Positions 24,527-35,736 of a DNA stretch of 64,000 nucleotides are shown piece after piece (positions within the stretch are counted from its first letter, which is position 1; each line of letters opens with the position of its first letter). Made by a program: the position numbers and the translations under genes. The notes beneath the pieces were generated by a model that saw only the letters and a list, made by a program, of their open reading frames with translations, did no database searches and was not told where the DNA came from. Origin of the DNA: Pseudofabraea citricarpa (taxonomy: Eukaryota; Ascomycota; Leotiomycetes; Helotiales; Dermateaceae); assembly GCA_029641185.1 (NCBI GenBank), contig JAPWGK010000017.1, positions 930,001 through 994,000 of the forward strand, given 5' to 3'.

Positions 24527-25472
24527 TCAGTTAGTCCCATTTGTTAAGTTTTCCTGCAACTCTCGTACCCAACTAAGTCTCCCCTCTGAGAATATCTCAC
24601 CTGTAGCTGGCATGCTATCTCCACCATCTAACAGTAATGTCCTCACAATGACTTTGTCCTTCATAACTGCTTGATGATGATAGATGTGCGAAGTGCAATT
24701 CCCGCAATAGAAGCATTGCACCGGTTTCCCTGTACCGCAAATCAGATCATAATCTTAACTTGATATGAACAATTAACGATGCTTACCTGAAGCACCAGTG
24801 TATGTGTATACTTTCGGTTCGCCCTTCGTGATTCTCAGATCCTCCCTCGGAATAATTTGATTACAACTATACGGGCCCCCACCAAGTTGCTGACACGTCC
24901 GACAATGGCATAGGACATGTTCAGCGACGTCAAGCTTCGCAATCCAGGTGACGGATTTACAGTGACAAGAACCAGTATACTCGTTTCCCTTCAAGGGATG
25001 TTTTGCGCCGGGGCCAAATAAAACGCCATCTTGGATGTCGATCACGACGGAATCCTCTCTGTCCCCAAACAGTTAGTTTTACTATGCTCCTAAGATACTC
25101 GTTCTCAACCGACAGACGAACATTAACGGCTTTGCTTCTTTTGAGAATTGAACGTGGACTGGATCCGTTGTCAGGTAATAATCTAGCTCATCCTGGCTCT
25201 CAAACTCCAATACAAATCCATGGGTCATTCCTTTGCTGTGTGGTTCCCAGGATCGATTCTTGCCTATATGTCTCGTTATTTCTGTAAATTCCTCGGGTGT
25301 TCATGGAGGAAATCTCACCCGCTTTCATGCTCTTGATTAATGGTTTGCCGGTTTTTGGACTGATGCATTTCTCGTTCAGATTCATGAACTGCTCGAAATG
25401 CGCTTCGAAATCTTCCCAGGATATATCGGATCGGTACTTGAATAGTACGATATGCGTGATAGGCCTCTCCAT
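24527..25472 (-). CDS. Dabb (A/B-barrel) - GFA/CENP-V fusion protein
   Basis: Four exons on the minus strand: 25319-25472, 25122-25263, 24787-25058 and 24527-24729 (introns 55, 63 and 57 bp; all junctions keep frame) give 256 aa. Residues 1 to about 105 form a stress-responsive dimeric A/B barrel (Dabb): ITHIVLFKYRSDISWEDF, KSMKAGKNRSWEPHSKGMTH, then DYYLTTDPVHVQFSK. Residues about 125-235 form a GFA domain (glutathione-dependent formaldehyde-activating enzyme/CENP-V type zinc fold): TGSCHCKSVTW, LCHCRTCQQLGGGPYS and CFYCGNCTSHIYHH supply the zinc-binding cysteines. Linker: EDSVVIDIQDGVLFGP. The second donor is GTTCGT, chosen because it restores KPLIEDSVV. The two halves appear as separate open frames but share one continuous coding path. 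The substrate is unknown; GFA proteins act on, or are thought to act on, glutathione adducts. Confidence 0.82.
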
Positions 25473-26128
25473 CTTTTCGATTTTGATTTCCTCGTTTCCG
25501 TCCCGCTTTTGGTTCCGTGTTGCAAGTATCTATCGCGAGTTTATATGTTCAATTGAGATGTAAGATGTAGAAATTTCAGATTTAAAAAAGATTACAATAA
25601 AGAGGTCTGATCTCGTGAAAACAAAAAACTGGCAGAGTCTCAGGATATATATACCTGCTCTTCTCCGAGAGAAATGCCCAAGTCATTGCTGTCGTCCACA
25701 AAAAGCAGGTATGAATTACTTCGCCTATGCATCAATACTCGGCCAGAATTTCCTAGGTTGGCACCGAACAGGTAAACCTACTACAAGCGACCACGGATTG
25801 TGGGGGTAAGGCTGCATTTAGTAGGCGGGCAAAATTACCCCATATGCTGGCACCCGAGAAGACCCATATTTTTCAATAACCGAGGGGAAAGGGGAACGGG
25901 TACTTATTGAGCACACATACCCCGAATTGTAAGTCTATCTGAAAGATCGAACATGTAATTAGTATCAGATTTTAACTATCTCCTCATCTTCTCATTTTCA
26001 TCAACTGAGAAATCGGTCTTTTTCACAATCACCAAGCTCTCGTTTCTTGGGCGTAGAATATTTTCCTGGCTGCCTGCACCCCCAGGCCTGGTTCCGAGAT
26101 CTACGTCGTCTGCATTCTGCAATTGTCG
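25473..26128. other. Intergenic, no gene seen
   Basis: Promoter side of the Dabb-GFA gene and 3' side of the rhodopsin-domain gene, both minus. Moderately AT-rich; a TATATA lies at about 25648. Short + frames show no domain. Confidence 0.5.
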
Positions 26129-27237
26129 TTAGTCCCTGGTGGTGCTAGCAGATCCACGATAGCTATCCTTGAAGCGACTCATATTACTACCTTCAATGTC
26201 CTCGTCAGAAAACCCTTGTTGTCCGAACTTCCTGACAAGTGCCCGAAGGGTAGCTAGTGAGGAGCCGATAATGCCCACACCACACTCCACAATCGACCAA
26301 ATTAGAAGGCCGGAAAGCGTATCTGAGAAGATAAAAGTGTCAAATTGTGTTTATGACGAAGCTAACTCGTAGGTAGGGCGGGAAGAATATCCAGATTAGG
26401 AATACTTACACAATGGGTCTGTTCTATTAGCGAGTTGGACGACATATTTTAGACGGACAAAGTTGGCAACACTTGTGCTATAGATACGTCAACACTTTTA
26501 CAGATATTCTTTTGAGGCTCAACACAAGAGAAAACAGCAACCTACAAGAAGCCGAGACCAAGGACGGCCATGGTTGATATCTTAACTTGCCAACTCATGT
26601 GAAGATTCCCAAGCATAAAGACGGGCAATATTGCAAATAGCAGGTCTAAAGCAATAGTGACGGCCGATATCGCATAACCCGTACGAATGAGTGTTATCGG
26701 ATTCTTGCAATGCCCTGGTGTGGTAGGGTCTACCTGATTCCAAGCATAGCTGACAGGCTTGCAGTTAAAAAGGGTGTAGAAAAAAACGATCAAAAAGTAC
26801 AAATATCAATTACAAAGGCAATTAAAATGATGCACGTATACCGACGAGATTGGCCAAGACGGAGTAGAGTACAGCCAAAGCTAGGCTTTAACACCGTAGT
26901 GAGACCAACGTAAACCAGCTCCCAAAGCACAATGTACTTGGAAGATTCAATTATTTGATGAAGGGTAAGCCCACTTGAAATATAACTTCCTATTTAATAG
27001 GGTACACCGAAGCATTCAAGTACAGTCATTGCGATATAAAGAGCTTATTTCATGTTATGCAAGGACGCAAAAGGGCACTGTCGAGATCCTTACCATAGAG
27101 AAGAACGTTATACCATCGTCAATCCCAAATGCATGCGTGATGCAGATTCGTGTATAACATCGCGCCCCAACGACAAGTAATCCAAGGACAAGAAACGAAA
27201 AAAGCACTCCGAAAATAGTTGGGCCATAGTCATCCAT
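26129..27237 (-). pseudogene. Broken rhodopsin-domain (Pth11-like) membrane protein gene
   Basis: Member of the fungal rhodopsin-domain family of seven-helix membrane proteins. Traceable exons (minus): 27114-27237, 27043 to about 26546, 26410-26477 and 26129-26322. Family features: MDDYGPTIFGVLFSFLVLGL (helix 1), CYTRICITHAFGIDD, SSKYIVLWELVYVGLTTVLK, FNCKPVSYAWNQVDP, ISAVTIALDLLFAILPV, FVRLKYVVQLANRTDPL and LLIWSIVECGVGIIGSSLAT. Two lesions appear. There is an in-frame TAA at 26994-26996, where CAA would continue the family sequence (a C-to-T change, as RIP makes), and a frame change near 26790-26802, between ...IAFVIDI and YFLIVFFYTLF. An unusual intron (donor at about 27005) could avoid the stop but deletes a conserved loop and does not cure the frameshift. 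A sequencing error could explain the latter. Confidence 0.62.
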
Positions 27238-30200
27238 GATGGAAATTTATATCTGTTACTTCAACTGATGGGTAGCAGGTACTTCGCAGATACGACATAC
27301 AATAGCAATATATCAGCTACAAACACTGGTGGCGTCGTGCCGAGGTCTATCAATCAATCTATGGAGGCTCAACTTCAGGACGTCATTAGATCTTAGCATG
27401 TAGTATCAATACGTTTTCGGCCAGATTTGGTATTAGCTTCTACTAGTATGTGTGGAATCATCCCGGGAGGTAACTTGTTTTGGTGCTAATTTGTGAGCTA
27501 TTCCTGATTATCAGTTGGACCCGTGCTCCATTCCTCGATTGTCTCTTCCTTACTAGTTAGTTCAAGCTTCATCCCGCGGGCGAGACTCGGAACATATTCG
27601 AATTTCTCAGTCCCAACCGAGTACGAGATCAAAACAAGCTTTTTACCATTTTACTTGATCATTCAGAACAGGTTAAGTGGCTAATAAAGTGTTTCTTAAT
27701 GTTACCGGTTTCACCCCACTAGCCTATAGGCCCTTAGCCCCCTGGAGGGTGCCCGACTCCCCGATTTCAAGGTTCTCCGCATTTTGGCTTGTCTCGTTCT
27801 TGTTTGGTAAGTAAGCTTCTCTGGCATCAAAGTGTAATTTTGAAGAGATTCTTCGGCGGTAGCTATAGATACTTGTAAATTCCATGAAGTAGATTTACGT
27901 AACTACGAATACCCCGTGTAAGTAACCAGTCTATCGAAAAGGTGATAAACAGATTAACATGCAATAAATTCGCTTGATTGCTCACAACATGGATTAATAG
28001 TCCAAATATCTGTATTTACTCTGCACTTCGGTGACTTGATTGCATGATCGATGTTTTTCTACCATGCAAATACCCGTTTTGCGTCTAATTTTCTAGCTTG
28101 ACAGCCGCTTCGGGTAAAGTTGCTGACGTCTGACGGTATACACTTGCCACCAAGCATATTCGTCGAGCTGGCTGGTATTTGGCTCGGTTAAAATAGACTT
28201 TCATAGAGTATTCAAAGATGGCGATCCCCTGAATCGCCTGGGCCTGGGTCTGGTAAACCCAGTAACTCACCTTCTATTTTCCAGATTACTTCCCATACAC
28301 AACAAAACGAGAAGACAATGCTTCCACAGAAGTCTCTTCTGGTTTCTAGCTTCTCTTCACGCTGAGAACTTCTTCTTATCAGCTCGTCTGTTGCGAGGTG
28401 GACAATTTCTATCGTTAGACCGCCTAAGTATTTATCGTATTCGTACTTCTTACATCCTAACCTTTCTCTTTATTCTCTTTGGACTGGACAGCCTCGATGT
28501 AGCCGTTGTTGCGGCCTGTTGCTCTGACTATTTGGAGTCCTTTGTTAAAAACGTCGTTGAGGTACAAACCTTCCTGGTGTGGTTTATACTTCGATATGTT
28601 GGACCTCGGACTTCTTCTTGTTGGCCTCCAATAACTCAAGAGAAGTGAAGGACTAGTCCACAATTATCCGCCGACCCTAGCTCTCCTGTCTTGAGTCGTG
28701 ACCCTCATCGATCTATAGCGCATTCTTAATCATATATCAGAACCTAATGTATTCCATTAATGATCCAATCCTCATCATCGACGCCGTGGATGCCTAAAAG
28801 GATTGGCATATGGTAGTCTGGGTGCTTTAGTTTCCATGAATCCTTCAGTCATCGCTGGCATAGGTCTGCGAAACCTTTGAATTGTAGCTTCAAAAGCATG
28901 AAATCATATCTTACGACAGGAGGTTGTGAGTTGCTTCGACAACCAAACTATCTCTTGGATGCTTTCAGGACGATTGTAGTAATTACCAGGTATGTTTGGT
29001 GTCGTTATTTTCGCTGGGAAATCGATATCAAAATATAAAAGGAAGGCGATGATGTAGGTAAGGCAAGGATGCAAAGCAAAATAAACCAAGACTCCCGCAC
29101 TAATTCTTCAACGATATACTAAGAATAACCAATTCCCCTGAAGCTACTATTTGTCTTCGTTATAAGGCTCCTCCGGTGTAATTATCACTGCCCCTACTCT
29201 TGTCCTTACCTAATGGAGACATGAATACGAGCCAGCTTTCATTCTCCTGTTGTTGTGCTGGTTTCCTTCCAGAAACCAAACTAAAGTCTGTAGCTTTTCC
29301 AACCGCTATACCTGAAACACCCGGAGCCCAAGAGTAGCCTTGTTAGCAAGTTAAGGTGGACTCGGCTTCATGGTTTTGTACTTGCCATTCTAGTACATCT
29401 CAGGCAAAACCAAGGGCTATCCACCACCATATAAAGAGATTTATCGCATTACCAAGTCACTTCTTAAATACCCCAGAAACATTAACTTGTTACTCTATCA
29501 TGAGATGAATCTTCATATGTAATTGCTAACGGACTTATACTAACCAACGGATATATAATATTAGACAGAAATGAAATAGCTGATAAACATATAATAACTG
29601 ATGTTCATGTTATAACCGTCCTGTCTTCTATAACTGGCAAGTTCCAAGTGGCTTACAGATATATAATAAGCTGACAGACATGCAACAACCAAAAGACATG
29701 TCACAACCAAAAGACATATAGCAACTAAAAGGCATGTAAGAACTAACGTTCATGCAACAACTAAAAGATATACAACAGCCGACGAACATATGATAGCCGA
29801 CGAACCTGTAATAGCCGACATGTCTTCGATTCCTGAAAAGTGGCAAGTGACCTACAAGTATATAATAACCAACGGACATGCAATAGCCGATAAGTCTTCG
29901 ATTCGTGGAAAGTGGTAAGTAACTTACAAGTAGATAACAACCAACGGACAGATAAGAGCCGACAAGTCTTCGATTCGTGAAAAGTTGCAAGTAACCTACA
30001 TGTATATAATAGCCGACAGACAGATAATAGCCGACAGACAGATAATAGCCGACGTATCCTCGATCCGTGAAAAGTGATAAGTGACTTAAAAGTGTACAAC
30101 AACCAACGGACATGTAATAGCCGACGAGTTTTCGATTCGTGAAAAGTGGCAAGTGACGTACGAGTATATAATAAGCGACGGACAGATAACAGCCGACACG

Positions 30201-31036
30201 TCTTCAATTCTCAGAAAGATCCAAGTGACCAAGAAGCATACGATAACCGATGTGTAGACAGTTACATAAAAGGACAAGAGAACCGCAGTGTGCACAGCAC
30301 CAAGCTGAATGAAGAATCCCCGTCCGGTGAAAAGTGACAAAGAGAGTGACGGTTTGCCAGCGTACTGAAAATCTTCCCGCACATGCAGGTGGGGATCCAC
30401 ATCTTGGGGGGAGTATACAAAGCAGTGACTGAAGAGGTGACAAAATGAGCACAAAGAGAATCTGTGAGTTTTTATTAGGACATGTTTCATTTTCTCCCAA
30501 TCTAGATGTGTGCATAATGGTGGCTTGTGATCTAAGGCTCCAAGCTGTGAAGTGTTTCAGAACTGGAGATACCTTATTCCAGCGTCTTCTTAATTCGGAA
30601 TTTGGAACAAGTTTTACCCTTTTATGTCCTTTCATGTCTACAAATGGAAGCAGTCATATATTTCAAGATATTCACATCCTCTAGAAGGAGACAGAAAAGC
30701 AGTCTTAGACACTTAATATCTAATCATATATAAACTCGGGTATACATTCTCCCTTTCCATCTCGGGATAAACTCCATCCCCACCGTCCCCATCCCCGTCC
30801 CCCTCAAATAGCCCCTCGCAAAAACAATTCCGCGAGATGTCGAGGCCGCAAGGCATCAACGACATCACCGGTGCCAGGAATGGACACGTGAGCATCGCTA
30901 GGGGAAAAACTAAAACGCGACCACCCCCCCTTCACCCATCTCTCGCTTTTTCTTTTCTCCGCTCTCTTCTCCTCTCCACAACAACCACCTCCACCTCCAC
31001 ATCCACATCCACATCCACATCCACCCCATCCCCATC
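27238..31036. other. AT-rich accessory intergenic region
   Basis: 3.8 kb without a supportable gene. 27.3-29.6 kb is moderately AT-rich; short frames near 28085-28270 (-) and 28457-28663 (-) have protein-like stretches but no family. 29.64-30.24 kb is a minisatellite (separate entry). 30.75-31.03 kb becomes C/A-rich with ACATCC repeats (about 30985-31025) and is probably the promoter/leader of the RRM gene. Confidence 0.5.
29637..30240. repeat. Nested minisatellite, 72-bp unit built of 18-bp modules
   Basis: Successive units start at about 29822, 29894, 29966, 30056, 30128 and 30200, each beginning TCTTCGATTCGTGAAAAG and continuing GGCAAGTGACCTACAAGTAT, ATAATAACCAACGGACAT and GCAATAGCCGA. 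Most units are 72 bp; the one at 29966 is 90 bp because an 18-bp module (CAGACAGATAATAGCCGA) is duplicated. The first unit (29637-29821) is expanded with about six degenerate 18-bp modules. Because 18 and 72 are multiples of three, both minus-strand frames across it stay open (174 and 148 codons), giving Tyr/Val/Gly repeats; there is no other sign that it is coding. Confidence 0.85.
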
Positions 31037-34000
31037 ATGGGGAACAATTCGGAGCCGTTGCCTGGTAAGTAAAGCATTCTTTTCCCCGATTTCCCCCTGC
31101 GAAGCGAGCTCGCGTAATAGTTTAAGCGACGTCGCTTAATCTCGCTTAGCTCGGTACGCGATATCTTTACTCCTTTTCTCTCTAAGCGACGTCGCTTAAA
31201 CTATTACGCGACACACTCTTCTGAGCACCAAAAAGACTGACAGGAGTATCCTCTGCAGATTTTGGTGAGGCTGAGACTGTTCTGAGACCTCGAGCACTAA
31301 CTGAGCCTATGTTCCAAGAGCTCGAGAACGACCTGCTTGAGATGATTCGGCCCAGTCATCCTGCCCCGGGCGTTGAGCGGAATGAGTTGCCTCATGGACG
31401 GGCACATTCACCGGAGCATCTGCCAGGGTATCTTGAGGCTACTCAGAATACAAGCTCGTTGGGATCGAGTGAATCGTTCCAGACTCAAGTTCCCACACTG
31501 GATTACAATACTTATCCAAGTGCCGAGCGTCGAGCGATTTTGGCCGTTCTAAACGACCCGAGACCGTATAGATTCCCTGAAGGGGGTATACCTTCTGATC
31601 TTTCTCGTGCGCAAACCCCGCTAAATCCAATTCACCAAACTTCTCAACATCAACTAACTTCCTGTGCAACAGCCAAGAACCAACCACGCTCTCTTCAACC
31701 TCCCGCGCAAGTTGTTCAAGGATCTCGATCCAACCACCATCAACGCGGTCGACGAGATTCTGTATCGCGAGCATCCGTTCAAGCCAACCTTCGATCTCGT
31801 CTTCAAGAGTATCAAGTTGGTAACGCGCAGGGTTCCATTCAACGCGCTGAGCAACGTGAGGTTTTACCATCATACGCCGCGGCTACTCGTAGATCTAGAT
31901 TGCATTTGAAGAAAAACGATCTCAACATGCAACACTCACAAGGTTACAATCAGTACCAGCAGCAATATGGCAACGCCAACCATCATGCTCATAACCCCGC
32001 TGGCTATGGCCAACCTGGAATGTCTGCCCCTTACGGTCAACATGGAATGACTGCACCTTATGCTAGCTTTGGCACGGGTGGTCCTTCAAGTCACGGCTAT
32101 GGCTATGGCTATAATCCAAACCAGCAATTCAGTCAACCCAACAACAGCTATGGCGCGTACCAAGATCTATCTTCTGCACCATACAATCACATGGCCAACA
32201 ACTACCAGACTGCACCTTACAACTCTGGAATGGGTGGCGGCATGGGATACCAAGGCAACATGGGCATGGGTCAAGGCAACATCGGAATGGGTCAAGGAAG
32301 CATGGGCATGGGTCAAGGCAGCATGGGCATGGGAATGAACATGGGAAGTGGTATGGGTATGGGTCCGGGTCTGATGAACACTGGCGCACCTCGTGGCAAT
32401 CCCAATCTGATGGGCATGGGAGGCGGCATGGGCGGCGGCATGGGCGGCGGCATGGGCGGCGGCATGAACCAACCCTACAGCGGTAGCTATGATCCAGGCT
32501 ATGACAACTCATTCAACACTGCTGGCCACAATCAAAACCGCGGATCTTTCCAAGATCGTGAGAAGAGAGCTCATGGTCAAACTCATGGCCAAACTTATGG
32601 TCAATCGAATCTTGGTCAATCAATCCAAGCTCAATCATACATGAACTACCAGCCTTCATCTAACCTTTCCTCCGCTCCTGTCTTGCAGACCGGTTACAAT
32701 GGCCAGCACCAGCATTTCACTGGAAATGCCAAAGCTCAAGGAACCAAGTCCGTCAAGCTCATGACATTCGACAGCGAGGACGAAGATGAGAGCGCCGAAG
32801 ACGACCTAGGTAGTCCAACACCCAAGTCAAAGCTCGATGCACTTGCACGCAGCTTCATGTCTGAGTCTCGGAAGGGGGACAGCCAGACTCCACGACTTCG
32901 ATCTGTCCGTGGCCAATCCATCGCTACCGACCCCAAGAAGAATACCGGTGTTTCGCGTTGGTTGAGCAAGACTCCAACGGCTGAAGAGCTTTCTCGATCC
33001 AATAGCGCTTCGGAGCTTATTCAGCGTGCTTCGCCACCAAAGATGCTGAGCCTTATGACAGGTGCAGCTGACTCCGGTGCTCTTTCCGGCTTGGCAGATC
33101 CCTTCACGGCTGGTCCAGCACGCACTCCGCAGAAGAACCCCTTTGCTCCAATGACTGCTTTGACGACCCCTTTGACGAGTCCTTTCAGTGCTAGTTTTGC
33201 AGTTGTTCCACTTGGCATGAGCAGACAGCTTGCTGCTTTCACCAACAATGGTATGCATACGCCAACCATCGATGAAGCACTTGCTATCAACAATATCCCA
33301 TTCTACGAGAACGCCCGCACTGCTAGACACATTGACAATGGTGTAATTAGGATTACCAATGTAAGTTTCTCAGGTTTCATGGCATCTATCTCTTATTGAC
33401 ACTTCTCAGATTCCCTACTCAGTCACTCGAGCTGAAGTCCTTGCGTTCCTTGGTCGCAATGCTCGTCTGATTAGCGAGCAAGACAGCGAGCCAATCCATA
33501 TCATCATGGAGCGTGTTACCAGCAAGACTCTTGACTGCTATGTTGAGTTTGTTAGCATGAATGAGGCTATGAATGCTGTCAACCGCTTTGAGACTAACCG
33601 TGCTGGTGGACGCGGAGGCCGTCTTGGTTCACGTCATGTTGAAATTGAGCTTTCTAACCAAGCAGCTTTGATGTCCCAGCTCTTCCCTAAGGCAAAGAAT
33701 GTTGACTGGACCGGAGGTCGACCCATCATCATCCCAAGAGACTACAACGATACTTACAACTCGGGATTCGCTGGATTCGTTTCGTCTGAAGAATGGGTTA
33801 TGTTGCAAAAGCATGTTGAGAGCCCACAACGTGTAAGTCCAGCCCGCCCATTGTCGATGGTACATACTAACTTTAGACAGTCTCCCTTCTCCAAGGACTG
33901 CCCTCAGCGCCCATTCGAGTGCCTTATTAGCACCCTTTACAAGGTTTGTGAGACTCTGAGGAATGATATTCTGTTATTAACTTGCGTGAAAGTTCCCTTG

Positions 34001-34650
34001 GTACATGGTTGATTACATCACAATCGAGGACCGAGAGCGTCTGATCGAAGTTGTGAAAGCCATGGTTATCAAGCTTAGGACCCTCGTTCGAAATAGAGAG
34101 GACATCAACGTCAATCCCATGCTGTTACGCCGACTTGTCAAGGCTACTGTCAACTGTCCTGGCCTGACTCCAAGCCACAAGGATAGTGTCTGCTTTGAGG
34201 CTGGATATGACGACCAAACCATGCGTGATCTCGGTGTTCCTCTTCGTGCTGACAATTGGAGCGTGTGGTGGACTCTTGCACCAAAGCCCGATTTTGCCGA
34301 CGACATGATTATGGTAAGTGTGCACGCAACCCATATGCGTATTCGTGGCTAACCGGCATCAGTGGTACATTGACAAGCTTCGGGAGGCTGCTATCAAGGA
34401 TAACCCAATCACACTTGCTGAGCAGGCAGTACTGGCTGCTGATCCGGAAGATAAGCATCAGCGAGATTCGTACGGTGTTTTCTATGACTTGAAGAGGCGT
34501 GTCTTAGCTCCTGCTCTCTTCAATGAGTTGCTTCCCAGCCGTACCGATCTTCCGCACTCTCGAAGCAGAATCTACAAGGCTACCCTTGCACAAGTTGCTG
34601 AGTTGGAGTGGGTTGTCGTTGAGCGCACCTTGCGCAGCGCATTGAAGTGA
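31037..34650 (+). CDS. RRM-domain RNA-binding protein with Gly/Met repeats
   Basis: Exons 31037-31064, 31244-33360, 33410-33832, 33881-33943, 33993-34313 and 34363-34650 give 1079 aa; every junction keeps frame. Exon 1 encodes only MGNNSEPLP plus one base. Residues about 30-235 are disordered and polar. About 240-470 are Q/N/G/Y-rich and prion-like, with MGMGQG repeats then four GGGM-type repeats (32228-32466). An acidic/Ser stretch (DSEDEDESAEDD) follows at about 515-530. One RRM-like fold follows (about 711-795: GVIRITNIPYSVTRAEVLAF ... DCYVEFVSMNEAMNAVNRF). A conserved C-terminal region follows (RPFECLISTLYKFPWYMVDY, WSVWWTLAPKPDFADDMIM, LAQVAELEWVVVERTL). It probably binds mRNA; its partner RNAs and any condensate role are inference. 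The first intron carries a perfect inverted repeat. Confidence 0.9.
31065..31243 (+). other. First intron of the RRM gene
   Basis: 179-bp intron with GTAAGT donor and ACAG acceptor, three to four times longer than the other introns of this gene (48-49 bp). The excess is the inverted-repeat segment 31111-31210. Confidence 0.8.
31111..31210. repeat. Perfect 28-bp inverted repeat, 44-nt loop
   Basis: Left arm 31111-31138 (CGCGTAATAG ... GACGTCGCTTA) and right arm 31183-31210 are exact reverse complements. Each arm contains the 16-bp palindrome TAAGCGACGTCGCTTA (31123-31138 and 31183-31198). The transcript could fold into one 28-bp stem inside the intron. It could be a tiny non-autonomous element (no target duplication seen) or a binding site for a dimeric protein. 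Confidence 0.9.
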
Positions 34651-35736
34651 GGCTACTTCGATCGGTTCTTGTGTTTCAACTTCGGACGAAAGCCAACTCT
34701 AGTCTTTGGAGTCTAACTTCAGAGAACAAGAATAGTGCTTGATTCGACTGAACACGCTTGAGCCAACCAAAGCTTTACCAAATGCATCTGCCTGCTCTTT
34801 TGCTCTCAAACACTGGTCCAGCTCTTTGCTCTCCAAATTTCCATCTTGTCAATGGCGTCTGGATATTTACCTGGCATGAGTCATCCATTTCGGCTTCGAC
34901 AAACAGGTCCTTGCTCGATTTCTTTTTCTTTTCGCGCTACGCATGTGGTTTTCGTTGGAGAAACCGAGTAAAAGGGGCTTCACGGTTTCTGACACAAGGT
35001 TACTCTCCCTTACGAGGCCTACGTTTGTGTGCTTTTTCTTTGCACTGGGATAGGGAACAGTCTTGCTGGATACGCTTGACCTTTGTTTCCCTTTTGTTTC
35101 TTCTGCGCACCGCACTCTGTTCTCTGATGCTTAGCATACTTATGAGAGGGTGCATCATGTCATTGATGACCACTTGACGACTTCTGAAGGATATATCCTG
35201 ATAGAATTGGCAGCTCTCTTCCGCATCAGTAGATAGCAGAAAATGGAAGCTCTTGACTTCTAAGACCTTGAAAATTGAATGTGATATCGTGATTGGTATG
35301 CAGTGACTGAACCAAGCAATGACGTTTCCTTGCCCCGAGATGAAGAAACGGGAAAATACTAAAGAGTAACTACACTCAAGTGAATATCTAGATATGTCAC
35401 AATCGCAGAGCAGTATCAGAAGGCAAAAGAGCAAGAAAGTCGGAGATGCTGTTGATGCTAATGCTGATGCTGATGTAAAAAGACGGGAAGGTGTGACGTT
35501 GGAAAATGTTCGCTACTGTACCCCGCTAAACCCCGCCTAGGATCATCTAAATCTTCAAGCAGTACATTTTCAGAAGAGGAAGAAGAATAGCCATCTCTCT
35601 CAAAGAACTCACAGAAGAAAGCCTAGCTAAGGATAAAGACAAAAAACGGCGAAGAGTCTTGTGAGAAGTGGGAAAGATTTGGGGGTAGATTTCTCGCAGC
35701 GAAAAGAAAAAGAAGTACTTCACGTGCCACTCAAAC
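34651..35736. other. Intergenic: RRM 3' UTR and TYW3 promoter
   Basis: Tandem genes on the + strand. 34.65-35.4 kb probably includes 3' UTR. A GATGCT-type repeat lies at 35447-35475. The 90 bp before the TYW3 ATG are A/G-rich. Frames here have no domain. Confidence 0.5.

Noticed and set aside
29628..30207. Minus-strand repeat-encoded protein across the minisatellite
   Set aside because: Frames are open because the repeat length is a multiple of three; two frames are open at once and no flanking gene structure was seen.
31439..31909. Protein-like minus (31439-31873) and +2 (31664-31909) frames within the RRM gene
   Set aside because: The 696-codon frame through the same bases is continuous with the conserved RRM coding path; the alternatives lack starts and domains.
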